Shown: positions 1-7,641 of the stretch, one piece after another
Numbering within the stretch: the stretch's first letter is position 1
Layout: every line of letters starts with the position of its first letter
NCBI GenBank assembly: GCA_902788995.1
Contig: CADAMO010000011.1
Location: forward strand, 1 to 39,594
DNA from: Oscillospiraceae bacterium
GTDB taxonomy: Bacteria; Bacillota; Clostridia; Oscillospirales; Acutalibacteraceae
Length of the DNA stretch: 39,594 bases
Direction of reading: 5' to 3'
Notes under the pieces: model-generated
Seen by the model: the letters and a program-made list of their open reading frames with translations, nothing else
What the model was told of the DNA's origin: nothing
The model's database searches: none
Position numbers and translations under genes: made by a program

Positions 1-233
1 CCTGTTTATCTTTTCCCTTTTGTTTTTTCGTCGGTCGGCAGCTATTTATTCACTTTTTATGCATTCCCTCGCTATCTGGCTTAATGACATTGGGACGGTT
101 CCCTGCCTTTATCGCGCCGCCAAATCCTGATTGATCCATCCCCATAATGATCCGTGATGAACCCAAAAAAGGATCTTCACAGAGAATTGTGGGATAGCAG
201 CAAACAGGGATTTTGCGGGGCGAGGCGAATCCC
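1..233. other. No recognisable gene or motif
   Basis: This is the non-coding start of the window. A minus-strand open frame runs through 50-271, but its first third is translated from the palindromic repeat that follows, so it is not accepted as a gene. Nothing else is recognised here. Confidence 0.5.
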
Positions 234-460
234 GTAGCGCGGCACCTCAGTGCCGCTCTTTGCTTAAACAACTATGGTAGCACGGTGCATTGCGCCGTCT
301 GACGTGACAGATAAAAATAACTGATTGAAGCAAAAAACTGTTCCCATAGAATCATACATAAAGGGGAAGTAAATCATCATGGGCAACCGCCAGACGGCGT
401 GATACGCCGTGCTACGTGATGCAACTTTTCCCTCGCAGCGGCACTGAGGTGCCGCGCTAC
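234..460. repeat. Nested pair of REPIN-like inverted palindromes (families A and B)
   Basis: The outer arms are family A: 234-260 begins GTAGCGCGGCACCTC and 437-460 is its reverse complement ending GCGCTAC. The inner arms are family B: 277-304 begins GTAGCACGGTGCATTGCG and 388-415 is its inverted partner. Each arm is itself an imperfect palindrome headed by GTAG. The inner B element (277-415) resembles the element at 4359-4500, including the internal stretch ATCATCATGGG, so B appears inserted into an A element. The GTAG head plus palindrome in inverted pairs is the layout of REP doublets (REPINs). No transposase is present in the window. Confidence 0.75.
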
Positions 461-554
461 CGCCATGGGCAAGGTTCGTACATAAAACCCAAACATCTCG
501 ACAAACTCACAATTTGTTGATTGAATTGAAATCCTACAAAAATCCGTGTTGCAC

Positions 555-598
555 CAAAAAAACGCCGCAGGCGGCTGCCCACGGCGTTTTCTTTTTTT
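555..598. terminator. Bidirectional rho-independent terminator after gpmI
   Basis: AAAACGCCG and CGGCGTTTT form a stem around a short loop, with a T-rich tract on both sides (CTTTTTTT to the right; TTTTTT when read on the minus strand). It lies downstream of the gpmI stop and probably ends the pgk-tpiA-gpmI transcript. Confidence 0.75.
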
Positions 599-615
599 AT
601 CGTTGATCTCTGACC

Positions 616-657
616 GCTAACAGCTAATAGCTAAAGGCTAACAGCTAACAGCTGATT
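616..657. repeat. Heptamer tandem repeat, 6 units of GCTAACA type
   Basis: Six consecutive 7-base units (GCTAACA, GCTAATA, GCTAAAG, GCTAACA, GCTAACA, GCTGATT) run up to and into the gpmI stop codon. It is one of several 7-mer tracts with unrelated unit sequences in this window. Confidence 0.85.
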
Positions 658-2170
658 ACTTGATCAGGCACTCGCCGGTCATTTCGGCGGGCTGGGGGAG
701 ACCCATGACCTTCAGCATGGTCGGGCAGATGTCCGCCAGACGGCCGCCGGCTTTCAGCTCGCAGGGGTAGCCCACCACGCAGAAGGGCACCGGATTGGTG
801 GTGTGGGGGGTGAAGGGCTTGCCGTCGTCGCCGATCATCTTGTCGGCATTGCCGTGGTCGGCGGTGATGAAGGTCACGCCGCCCATGGAGAGGGTGGCGT
901 CCACCACTCTGCCCACGCACTCGTCCACAGCCTCTACGGCCTTTACCGCCGCGTCGAACACGCCGGTGTGGCCCACCATGTCGCAGTTGGCGAAGTTGAG
1001 GATCACCGCGTCGTATGCGCCGGAGGTGATCTTCTCGCACACCGCGTCGCAGACCTCATAGGCGCTCATCTCGGGCTTCAGGTCGAAGGTGGGCACGTCG
1101 GGGGACTGGATCAGGATCCGGTCCTCGCCCTTAAAGGTCTTTTCCTCGCCGCCGTTGAAGAAGAAGGTCACGTGGGCGTACTTCTGGGTCTCGGCGATGC
1201 GCAGCTGGGTCTTGCCGTTGTCCTGCAAAAACTCGCCGAAGGTGTTTTTCAGCTCCTCGGGCGGGAAGGCCACGGAGACGTTGGGCATGGACTCGTCATA
1301 CTGGGTCATGCACACGTAGGTCAGCGGGAAGAAGCCGTTTCTGCGCTCAAAGCCGTTGAAATCCGGGTCCACGAAGGTACGGGTGATTTGCCGCGCCCGG
1401 TCGGGGCGGAAGTTGAAGAACACCACGGAGTCGTTGGCCTTGATGGTCCCTTCCTTGTCCACCACGGTGGGCACGATGAACTCGTCCGTCACGCCCTTGT
1501 CGTAGCTGCGCTGCATGGAGCCCACGGCGTCGGGGTCCTGAATTCCCTCGCCGTAGACGAAAGCGGCGTAGGCCTTCTCCACCCGGTCCCAGGCGAAGTC
1601 ACGGTCCATGGCGTAGTAGCGGCCGGAGATGCAGGCGATCTTGCCCACGCCCAGCTCGGCGCACTTCTTCTCCACGTCCGCCACAAAGCCCTTGCCGGAG
1701 GTGACGGATACGTCTCTGCCGTCCATGATGCAGTGGATATAGACCTTGGTCAGGCCCTTCTGCTTGGCCATTTCCAGCAGGCCGAACAGGTGCTCGATGT
1801 GGCTGTGAACGCCGCCGTCGGAGAGCAGGCCCATCAGGTGCAGGGCGCTGCCGTTTTTCAGGCAGTTGTCCATGGCCTCGTTCAGCGCCGGGATCTTAAA
1901 GAAATCGCCGTCCTGAATGGACTTGCTGATCTTCACCAGCATCTGGTAGACCACGCGGCCCGCGCCGATGTTGGTGTGGCCCACTTCGCTATTGCCCATC
2001 TGACCGTCCGGCAGACCCACGTCCAGGCCGGAAGCGCCGATGGTGGTGAAGGGGCACTCGGTGAAATATTTCGTCAGATGGGGGGTGTTGGCCGCCTTGA
2101 TGGCGTTGCCCTCGGCGCTCTCGCGGATGCCGAACCCATCCATGATACATAAAACAACCGGTTTTTTCAT
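656..2170 (-). CDS. gpmI: 2,3-bisphosphoglycerate-independent phosphoglycerate mutase
   Basis: Cytosolic Mn-dependent enzyme interconverting 3- and 2-phosphoglycerate in glycolysis. The 504 residues match the usual ~510 of the family. Visible are the N-terminal metal aspartate in MDGFG (Asp11), the phospho-serine in GNSEVGH (Ser61), the substrate arginines in FNFRPDRARQ and the C-terminal metal motif ADHGNAD. The frame is open far upstream, but the start at 2170 (MKKPVV) is chosen because the residues before it are an arginine-rich shadow of tpiA. The ATG overlaps the tpiA stop by one base (TAATG), with an AAAGGCGG site inside tpiA, so the two are probably translationally coupled. It is the last gene of a pgk-tpiA-gpmI operon. 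Confidence 0.97.
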   Translation of the reverse strand: MKKPVVLCIMDGFGIRESAEGNAIKAANTPHLTKYFTECPFTTIGASGLDVGLPDGQMGNSEVGHTNIGAGRVVYQMLVKISKSIQDGDFFKIPALNEAMDNCLKNGSALHLMGLLSDGGVHSHIEHLFGLLEMAKQKGLTKVYIHCIMDGRDVSVTSGKGFVADVEKKCAELGVGKIACISGRYYAMDRDFAWDRVEKAYAAFVYGEGIQDPDAVGSMQRSYDKGVTDEFIVPTVVDKEGTIKANDSVVFFNFRPDRARQITRTFVDPDFNGFERRNGFFPLTYVCMTQYDESMPNVSVAFPPEELKNTFGEFLQDNGKTQLRIAETQKYAHVTFFFNGGEEKTFKGEDRILIQSPDVPTFDLKPEMSAYEVCDAVCEKITSGAYDAVILNFANCDMVGHTGVFDAAVKAVEAVDECVGRVVDATLSMGGVTFITADHGNADKMIGDDGKPFTPHTTNPVPFCVVGYPCELKAGGRLADICPTMLKVMGLPQPAEMTGECLIK

Positions 2171-2937
2171 TATTTGGACGCCGCCTTTACGATGACGGAG
2201 AAATCCGCCGCTTTCAGGGACGCGCCGCCGATGAGGCCGCCGTCCACGTGCTCTTTGGAGAGAAGGCCTTCCGCGTTCTTGGCGTTCATGGAACCGCCGT
2301 ACTGGACGGTGACGGTCTCGGCCACGTCGGCGCCGTAGGCTTCCGCGATGGCGTCGCGCACGTACTTGTTGCCTTCGTTGGCCTGGTCGTCGGTGGCGGT
2401 CACGCCGGTACCGATGGCCCACACTGGCTCATAGGCGATGATGACGTTCTTGAGCTGCTCGGCGGTGACGTTCGTCAGGGCCATCTTGGTCTGGTACTTC
2501 AGCAGGGTCTCGGTATAGCCCAGCTCACGCTGCTCCAGCGTCTCGCCCACGCAGATGATGGCTTTCAGGCCCGCGTTGAGAGCGGCCAGGGAGCGCAGGT
2601 TCACGGTCTGGTCGGTCTCACCGAAATACTGACGGCGCTCGGAGTGGCCGATGACCACGTATTCCACGCCGAGAGCCGTGAGCATCTCCGCGGAGATCTC
2701 GCCGGTGTAAGCGCCGGAGGCCTTGAAGTGGACGTTTTCCGCGCCGATCTTGATGTTGGAGCCCTTGGCCGCTTCCAGCGCGGCGGGGATGTCCACGTAG
2801 GGCACGCAGAGGACCACGTCGCAGTCCGCGTCCGCCACAAGGGGCTTCATTTCGTTGATGAGGGCCGCCGCCTCGGCGGGGGTCTTGTTCATTTTCCAGT
2901 TGCCGGCGATGACGGCTTTGCGAAGGGATTTATTCAT
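2170..2937 (-). CDS. tpiA: Triosephosphate isomerase
   Basis: Cytosolic TIM-barrel enzyme interconverting dihydroxyacetone phosphate and glyceraldehyde-3-phosphate. The 255-residue length is normal. Catalytic signatures are intact: lysine in NWKMNK, histidine in IGHSERR, glutamate in AYEPVWAIGTG, and the phosphate loops YGGSMNAKN and GGLIGGAS. The start at 2937 is supported by AAAGGAG ten bases upstream. Its stop overlaps the gpmI start by one base. The gap to pgk upstream (2938-3114) carries inverted heptamer tracts rather than a clear promoter, so it probably shares the pgk transcript. Confidence 0.98.
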   Translation of the reverse strand: MNKSLRKAVIAGNWKMNKTPAEAAALINEMKPLVADADCDVVLCVPYVDIPAALEAAKGSNIKIGAENVHFKASGAYTGEISAEMLTALGVEYVVIGHSERRQYFGETDQTVNLRSLAALNAGLKAIICVGETLEQRELGYTETLLKYQTKMALTNVTAEQLKNVIIAYEPVWAIGTGVTATDDQANEGNKYVRDAIAEAYGADVAETVTVQYGGSMNAKNAEGLLSKEHVDGGLIGGASLKAADFSVIVKAASK

Positions 2938-2978
2938 TGGACGATTCTCCTTTATGATATAGATGTTTTTTTAAAAGA

Positions 2979-3083
2979 GTTGAAAGTTAAAAGTTGAAAG
3001 TTGAAAGGCGGAAGGGCTTCGCCCTTACCTATTATAATCGCGCCGCAGGCCCGAATTTTAACTTTTCACTTTCAACTTTTAAC
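2979..3083. repeat. Inverted pair of heptamer tracts (GTTGAAA / TTTTAAC type)
   Basis: Four 7-base units (GTTGAAA, GTTAAAA, GTTGAAA, GTTGAAA) at 2979-3006 are followed at 3056-3083 by four units of roughly the reverse complement (TTTTAAC, TTTTCAC, TTTCAAC, TTTTAAC). The pair encloses about 50 bases that include a small GAAGGGC/GCCCTT hairpin. It fills the gap between tpiA and pgk. Confidence 0.85.
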
Positions 3084-3088
3084 TTTTT

Positions 3089-3114
3089 AACGCTGCTGAG
3101 GCAGCGTGCTACGC
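3089..3114 (-). repeat. Single GTAG-headed palindrome (family C)
   Basis: Read on the minus strand this is GTAGCACGCTGCC followed by a short loop and GGCAGCG-type complement. It has the same GTAGC-R-CG head as families A and B with a different palindrome core. It abuts the pgk stop codon. Confidence 0.6.
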
Positions 3115-4314
3115 TTACTTCTCGTCAATGCAGGCGATGCCGGGCAGGTCTTTGCCCTCGAGGAACTCAAGGGAAGCGCCACCGCCGGTGGAGATGTGGC
3201 TCATCTTCTTCTCGAAGCCCAGCTTCTTGATGGCCGCCGCGGAGTCGCCGCCGCCGATGACGGAGATGGCGCCCGCGTCAGTGGCGTCCGCCACGGCCTT
3301 GGCCACGGCGATGGTGCCCTCAGCGAAGTTCTCCCACTCGGAAACGCCCATGGGGCCGTTCCAGATCACGGGGCCGGCGCCCACAAGGGACTTGGCGAAG
3401 AGCTCTCTGGTGACCGGGCCGATGTCAAGGCCCATCCAGCCGGCCGGGATGGAATCGGAGTAGATGCGCATGTGGGTGGCGTCCGCCGCATAGGAGGTGG
3501 CGATGATGTTGTCCACGGGCAGCAGGAAGTCCACGCCTTTTTCCTTCGCGCGGGCCATCATGTCCTTGGCGTTCTCGATGTTCTCTTTATCCAGCAGGGA
3601 GGTGCCCACGCTGTTGCCCATGGCCGCAAAGAAGGTGTAGGCCATGCCGCCGCCGATGATGATCTTGTCGCACTTTTCGATCAGGTTGTTGATGACGCCG
3701 ATCTTGTCGGAGACCTTCGCGCCGCCCAGAATGGCGACAAGGGGCCTGACGGGATTATCAAGGGCGTTGCCCATGAAGTTGATCTGATTCTGGATCAGGT
3801 AACCCACGGCGGAGGGCAGGTAGTCGGCCACGCCGGTGGTGGAGCAGTGGGCTCTGTGGGCGGAACCGAAGGCGTCGTTGACGAAGATTTCGGCCAGCGC
3901 GGCGAACTTCTTGGAAAGCTCGGGGTCGTTCTTGGTCTCGCCGGGCTCAAAGCGGACGTTCTCCAGCAGCATGGCTTCGCCGTCCTTCAGCTCGGCGGCG
4001 AGGGCCTGCGCGCTTTCACCGACCACGTCTTTTGCCAGCTTGACTTCCTGACCCAGCAGCTCGGACAGGCGGGCCGCTACGGGCGCCATGGAGAACTGGG
4101 GATCAAACGCGCCCTTCGGACGGCCGAGATGGGAGCAGAGGATCAGGCGGGCGCCCTGGCCCAGCAGGTACTGGATGGTGGGCAGGGAAGCGACGATGCG
4201 CTTGTCGCTGGTGATGACGCCGTCTTCCATCTTCACGTTGAAGTCGCAGCGCACCAATACGCGCTTGCCGGCTACGGCGATGTCTTCAATGGTCTTTTTG
4301 TTGAGTGAACTCAT
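3115..4314 (-). CDS. pgk: Phosphoglycerate kinase
   Basis: Cytosolic two-domain kinase making ATP from 1,3-bisphosphoglycerate. The 399 residues match the family. Visible motifs are the substrate loop RCDFNV near residue 24, the HLGRP loop, [26 protein letters not shown], the C-terminal IGGGDSAAA and [19 protein letters not shown] clean AAAGGAGA site lies six bases before the ATG at 4314. It is the first gene of pgk-tpiA-gpmI; gapA, its usual neighbour, is not in the window. Its upstream region is occupied by a B-family palindromic element at 4359-4500, so a promoter would have to lie within or just below it (4315-4358, AT-rich); none was called. Confidence 0.98.
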   Translation of the reverse strand: MSSLNKKTIEDIAVAGKRVLVRCDFNVKMEDGVITSDKRIVASLPTIQYLLGQGARLILCSHLGRPKGAFDPQFSMAPVAARLSELLGQEVKLAKDVVGESAQALAAELKDGEAMLLENVRFEPGETKNDPELSKKFAALAEIFVNDAFGSAHRAHCSTTGVADYLPSAVGYLIQNQINFMGNALDNPVRPLVAILGGAKVSDKIGVINNLIEKCDKIIIGGGMAYTFFAAMGNSVGTSLLDKENIENAKDMMARAKEKGVDFLLPVDNIIATSYAADATHMRIYSDSIPAGWMGLDIGPVTRELFAKSLVGAGPVIWNGPMGVSEWENFAEGTIAVAKAVADATDAGAISVIGGGDSAAAIKKLGFEKKMSHISTGGGASLEFLEGKDLPGIACIDEK

Positions 4315-4358
4315 GTGTTGTCTCCTTTTAATATGAAAATTTTATATACCAACTTAAC

Positions 4359-4500
4359 GTAGCACGGCGCATTGCGCCGTCTGGCGTGTTCGGTTTCATT
4401 GAATCGATAACAGAAAAATATTACAATAATAAAACAGACAGGTGAAAGGGAAAGTAGATCATCATGGGGAAGCGTCAGACGGCGCAATGCGCCGTGTTAC
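4359..4500. repeat. REPIN-like element, family B
   Basis: Inverted arms of 28 bases at 4359-4386 (GTAGCACGGCGCATTGCG...) and 4473-4500 each form an imperfect palindrome. The interior shares AAAGGGAAAGTAGATCATCA-like sequence with the element at 277-415, so the two are copies of one ~140-bp family. It sits between the cyclase stop and the pgk start. Confidence 0.8.
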
Positions 4501-4506
4501 GCGAAA

Positions 4507-5112
4507 TCAATTACTCCAAAAGATATGTCCGTCAATGAGCAGTGCCCGCACCGGGGCGGCCTCTACGCCGCGGATCTTCACCGGGGCGGCGATGAGAAAA
4601 TACTTGCCGGGCTTGACCTGACTGAGATCAAGGTTTTCCAGCACCGCGATGTTTTCCCCTAAAATGGCCCGGTGAGGACCGGTCTGGTCCTCCGCGCCGC
4701 CGATGGAGTTGGCGTCGGTGCCGATGAGCTGATAGCCGTAATAGGCGGCTTCCTCCGCGCCGGTTTTTTCAAAATAGGCCAGACCGTTGCTTTTCAGCAG
4801 CAGCCGCTTGGGGCGGCGGGGAAATAGCCGGTCCACGGTCTCGCCGGTGATGCGTCCGGGCGGAACCTCGATCACCTCGCACTCGCCGATGAACCGGTCC
4901 GGGGCGGCGGCGTTGATGGGCGCGCCGCCGGAGATGAAATGCAAGGGCGCGTCCGCGTGGGTGCCGCAGTGCAGGGTAGTGGTGAGCCGCGCCATGTTGC
5001 AGGCGTCCCCGCCCGCGATGGCGGAAAACACGGACAACTCCGGTTCCGGATCCCCGGGGTATACCGGCGTCGTGATCAGGTCTTTCGTGATGTCGATGAT
5101 GCGGAAATCCAT
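4507..5112 (-). CDS. Cyclase-family (kynurenine formamidase-like) metal hydrolase
   Basis: The 201-residue protein belongs to the cyclase/KynB-like amidohydrolase family (PF04199). Its hallmark metal motif HCGTHADAPLHF lies at about residues 48-59, and an N-terminal IIDITKDLITTPVYPGDPEP segment is typical. Members hydrolyse N-formylkynurenine, isatin and other amides using bound divalent metal; the substrate here cannot be assigned. The start at 5112 has GGGAG about nine bases upstream. There is no tryptophan catabolism gene nearby, so a generic cyclase-family name is safer than kynB. It stands alone between repeat-filled gaps. Confidence 0.85.
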   Translation of the reverse strand: MDFRIIDITKDLITTPVYPGDPEPELSVFSAIAGGDACNMARLTTTLHCGTHADAPLHFISGGAPINAAAPDRFIGECEVIEVPPGRITGETVDRLFPRRPKRLLLKSNGLAYFEKTGAEEAAYYGYQLIGTDANSIGGAEDQTGPHRAILGENIAVLENLDLSQVKPGKYFLIAAPVKIRGVEAAPVRALLIDGHIFWSN

Positions 5113-5125
5113 GGTCGCTTCGCTC

Positions 5126-5213
5126 CCGAGGTGTGAGGTATGAGGTGTGAGGTGCGAGGTCTGAGGTGCGATATAACATTGAACCCGTTATCTCAAACCT
5201 AAAACCTCAAACC
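5126..5213. repeat. Inverted pair of heptamer tracts (GTGAGGT / TCAAACC type)
   Basis: Six 7-base units ending GAGGT (CCGAGGT, GTGAGGT, ATGAGGT, GTGAGGT, GCGAGGT, CTGAGGT) occupy 5126-5167, and three units of the TCAAACC/TAAAACC type occupy 5193-5213 in the opposite sense. They fill the gap between the permease stop and the cyclase start. Confidence 0.85.
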
Positions 5214-5221
5214 TGCCGACT

Positions 5222-6103
5222 TCAGTCGGCATTCACCTTTCTGTCCAGCAGCAGGCAGCAGATCATGAACAGGAAGATGGCGGCGATGACGGTGCAGTAG
5301 AGGTTGGTGATGGAATAGGCCCCGAAGCCCAGCTTCCACGCCTGCTGCACCTGATATTCGGAGAGGGTGACGGTGTAGTGGGTATCGGATACCACGATAT
5401 AGATCTTCACCAGCTTGGTGATGATGCCGGCGAACACGTAAACGCCGAAGAAGGTGAGGAAGAAATAGATCAGCGTGCCCAGCTTGCCGCGTTTGCTGAA
5501 GGGGCGGCAGTGGGAGAGGGTGATGGCGAAGAAGACCATCAGCACGAAGACGCAGGCCCGCACCGCGCCTTCGAAGGCGTACATGGCGGCCAGGTTCAGG
5601 ATCACGTTGATGGAGGGCGTCACCACGCCGGAGGAGTAGCTGAGCTGGTCCACCAACTGCAGGATCAGGTCATACGTGGAGGCGTACTCGTTCATGGAGT
5701 GCTTCACGATGTAAATGAAGGAGCCGAAGGCGCATCCCACGAGAGCCAGATAGCTGACGATCACCCAGAAGGAGGCGGAGAGCCACTTGGAGAACATCAG
5801 CGTGCTGCTGCGCACGGGCAGCGACAGGGTCAGATAGCCCTCGTTGCCGTAGAGGTTGCGGTTGAACTCGCTGAACACCGCCACGAAGGTCATCAGCACC
5901 CCGATACCCGCCGTCAGGCACAGGGCGACGGAAGCGACGATCTTGATGAGGTAGCCGACGCCGACGCCGGTATCGCCCCACTTCGTCCAGTCCACCAGCA
6001 GCATGACCAGCATGATCACGCCGATGACGCCCATGGCGATATAGATGTTGTAGACGGAATGGAACGTCGCCTTGAGGGAATTTTTACTCAACCTCCCAAG
6101 CAT
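5222..6103 (-). CDS. ABC transporter permease subunit (ABC-2-like)
   Basis: The 293-residue integral membrane protein has about six hydrophobic segments (roughly residues 18-38, 50-76, 108-132, 168-196, 213-236 and 265-287). It lacks an ATPase motif and fits the membrane half of an ABC-2-type exporter. Its start at 6103 has a perfect AAGGAGGTGAT site and lies 20 bases inside the end of the preceding ATPase gene, so the two are translationally coupled and should form one transporter. The substrate is unknown; BcrA/YtrB-like exporters of Firmicutes often handle peptides, antibiotics or lipids. Confidence 0.85.
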   Translation of the reverse strand: MLGRLSKNSLKATFHSVYNIYIAMGVIGVIMLVMLLVDWTKWGDTGVGVGYLIKIVASVALCLTAGIGVLMTFVAVFSEFNRNLYGNEGYLTLSLPVRSSTLMFSKWLSASFWVIVSYLALVGCAFGSFIYIVKHSMNEYASTYDLILQLVDQLSYSSGVVTPSINVILNLAAMYAFEGAVRACVFVLMVFFAITLSHCRPFSKRGKLGTLIYFFLTFFGVYVFAGIITKLVKIYIVVSDTHYTVTLSEYQVQQAWKLGFGAYSITNLYCTVIAAIFLFMICCLLLDRKVNAD

Positions 6104-7331
6104 CGCCGATCACCTCCTTGAAGATATCCTCCACCGACTTGCCGGTGGAACGCAGGGTTTCGATGCCGGTGTTCACCAGCACCTGTCCGTGGCCAAGCAT
6201 CAGCACGTGGTCGAAGCTGTGTTCGAGGTCGTTCACCTGATGGGTGGAAAGCACCACGGTGGCGTTCTTTTTGTAGTTGTTCATAATGATGTCGAGGATC
6301 ACGCCTCTGGCCGCCGGGTCCACGCCGCCGAGGGGCTCGTCCAGCAGATAGATATCCGCCGCGCGGCTCATGACCACCAGCAGCTGCAGCTTTTCCTGCA
6401 TGCCCTTTGACATGGTCTTGATCCGCTGGTGCAGGTCCAGCCCGAAGCGGGAGGCGAACTCAATGGCTTTGATCTTGTCAAAATCTTTGAAAAAGTCCGC
6501 GAAGTATTCAATGCAGTCGATGGTGCGGAACCGTTCGGGGAAGTAGGTGCGGTCCGGCAGGTAGGCCAGGCTGGCCTTGGAGCTGATGCCCACAGGCTTG
6601 CCGCCGATTTTGATCATGCCGGTGTAGTCGTGGATCAGTCCGGCGAGGATCTTGATCAGCGTGGTCTTGCCGCAGCCGTTGGGGCCCAGCAGCCCGACGA
6701 TCTTGCCGGCGGGGATGTCGAAGGAGATGTTGTTCAGCACCACGTTGCCGTCATAGTCCTTGGTGAGGTTCCTCACCTTGAAGGCGTAACCGCGGGGCGC
6801 GTCAGCCTCCTGCTCCGGGGCCGCCTCCGGTTCATTGTAGCCTTCGTCCCCATAGCCGTCGTAATTCTCCGCATAGGGGTCGGCATAGGGCTCTTCATAG
6901 GGGTCGTAGGCCGGCTGCGGCTGCCTGTCGTAAGAAGGCTGGGGCTGCCTGTCATAGGAGGGCTGCGGCGCGCGGCTGCCGTAGGGGTCGTAAGCCTGTC
7001 CCCTGCCCGGTTCGCCGTAGGCTCTGCCGTAACCGTCATAGCGGCCGTAATCCCTGCCGTAGTCGTCGTAGCGGCCCGCCGGGCGGCGGTCGGCCTCTCT
7101 GGAACCGTATCCGTCGGCATAGCCTCTGCCGTAATCTCTTTCATAACCCTGCCCGCCGGCATAGCGGGATTGCTCGGGGTAGCCCTGCCGGGGCGCGTAA
7201 CCGTCCCGCGGGGCGTAACCCTCCCGGCGCGGCTCCGCATAGCGCGGGTCGCCGTAGCCCCCCGAAAAGCCGTAGGGGCTGTCTTGTTCCGGTCCGTTCG
7301 GATAGTTGTCGTAATTGTTCTGGTTGGCCAT
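6084..7331 (-). CDS. ABC transporter ATPase with tyrosine-rich disordered N-terminus
   Basis: Residues ~183-415 form a complete ABC ATPase: Walker A GPNGCGKTT (216-224), signature MSKGMQEK (307-314, a variant of LSGGQ seen in BcrA/YtrB-type exporters), Walker B IYLLDEP (327-333) and switch histidine in STH (364). Residues 1-180 are unusual: low complexity with 30 tyrosines in the first 165 residues, plus many Gly, Arg, Asp, Pro and Gln, including a thrice-repeated SYDRQPQP-like unit at about 125-141. The start at 7331 has GAAGGAGAG eight bases upstream, so the extension is probably translated. The following permease gene overlaps it by 20 bases. The extension could mediate self-association; this is inference. 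Confidence 0.9.
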   Translation of the reverse strand: MANQNNYDNYPNGPEQDSPYGFSGGYGDPRYAEPRREGYAPRDGYAPRQGYPEQSRYAGGQGYERDYGRGYADGYGSREADRRPAGRYDDYGRDYGRYDGYGRAYGEPGRGQAYDPYGSRAPQPSYDRQPQPSYDRQPQPAYDPYEEPYADPYAENYDGYGDEGYNEPEAAPEQEADAPRGYAFKVRNLTKDYDGNVVLNNISFDIPAGKIVGLLGPNGCGKTTLIKILAGLIHDYTGMIKIGGKPVGISSKASLAYLPDRTYFPERFRTIDCIEYFADFFKDFDKIKAIEFASRFGLDLHQRIKTMSKGMQEKLQLLVVMSRAADIYLLDEPLGGVDPAARGVILDIIMNNYKKNATVVLSTHQVNDLEHSFDHVLMLGHGQVLVNTGIETLRSTGKSVEDIFKEVIGDAWEVE

Positions 7332-7351
7332 ATCAGGCTCTCCTTCATTTT

Positions 7352-7379
7352 AATTCGGAATTCGGAATGAGGAATTCGG
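7352..7379. repeat. Heptamer tandem repeat, 4 units of AATTCGG type
   Basis: Units AATTCGG, AATTCGG, AATGAGG and AATTCGG follow one another exactly, immediately upstream of the ABC ATPase ribosome-binding site. Confidence 0.85.
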
Positions 7380-7444
7380 TTGTTTCTGTTGATGTTATTA
7401 TGTCGTTTTTTGTTTTTGAAACGCAGCGCCGAAATGACGATATG

Positions 7445-7623
7445 GTAGCGCGGCACCTCAGTGCCGCTCTTGGCGCAAACAACTTTTTATGGATTGAAAA
7501 AATAATGGTTATTCTAAAATAGCTCGCTTCAACGGATTTTTCAGGTGATTGAAATGCAACTTCAGCAAGCAGCGGCACTGAGGTGCCGCGCTGCGGGTTC
7601 ATTCTAACGGCGCAAGACGCCGT
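7445..7623. repeat. REPIN-like element, family A, plus a half B palindrome
   Basis: Family A arms at 7445-7471 (GTAGCGCGGCACCTC...) and 7571-7594 (reverse complement) enclose ~100 bases. Flanking-interior words AAACAACT and ATGCAACTT are shared with the A element at 234-460. A single B-type palindrome (AACGGCGCAAGACGCCGTGC) follows at 7601-7623. The element sits between the hydrolase stop and the ABC ATPase start. Confidence 0.8.
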
Positions 7624-7641
7624 GCTGCTGCCTGCTGCCAC

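Noticed and set aside
50..271. 73-residue minus-strand ORF at the window start
   Set aside because: Its N-terminal part is translated from the family A palindrome, there is no convincing ribosome site, and a similar RAALRCRA string appears in another repeat-derived frame at 7345-7641.
803..2152. Long plus-strand ORF opposite gpmI, and similar ones at 3106-4308, 18479-20347 and 31067-33376
   Set aside because: They are antiparallel shadows of GC-rich genes, full of His/Val/Ala/Gly runs, without ribosome sites or family motifs; the opposite strand encodes well-recognised proteins.
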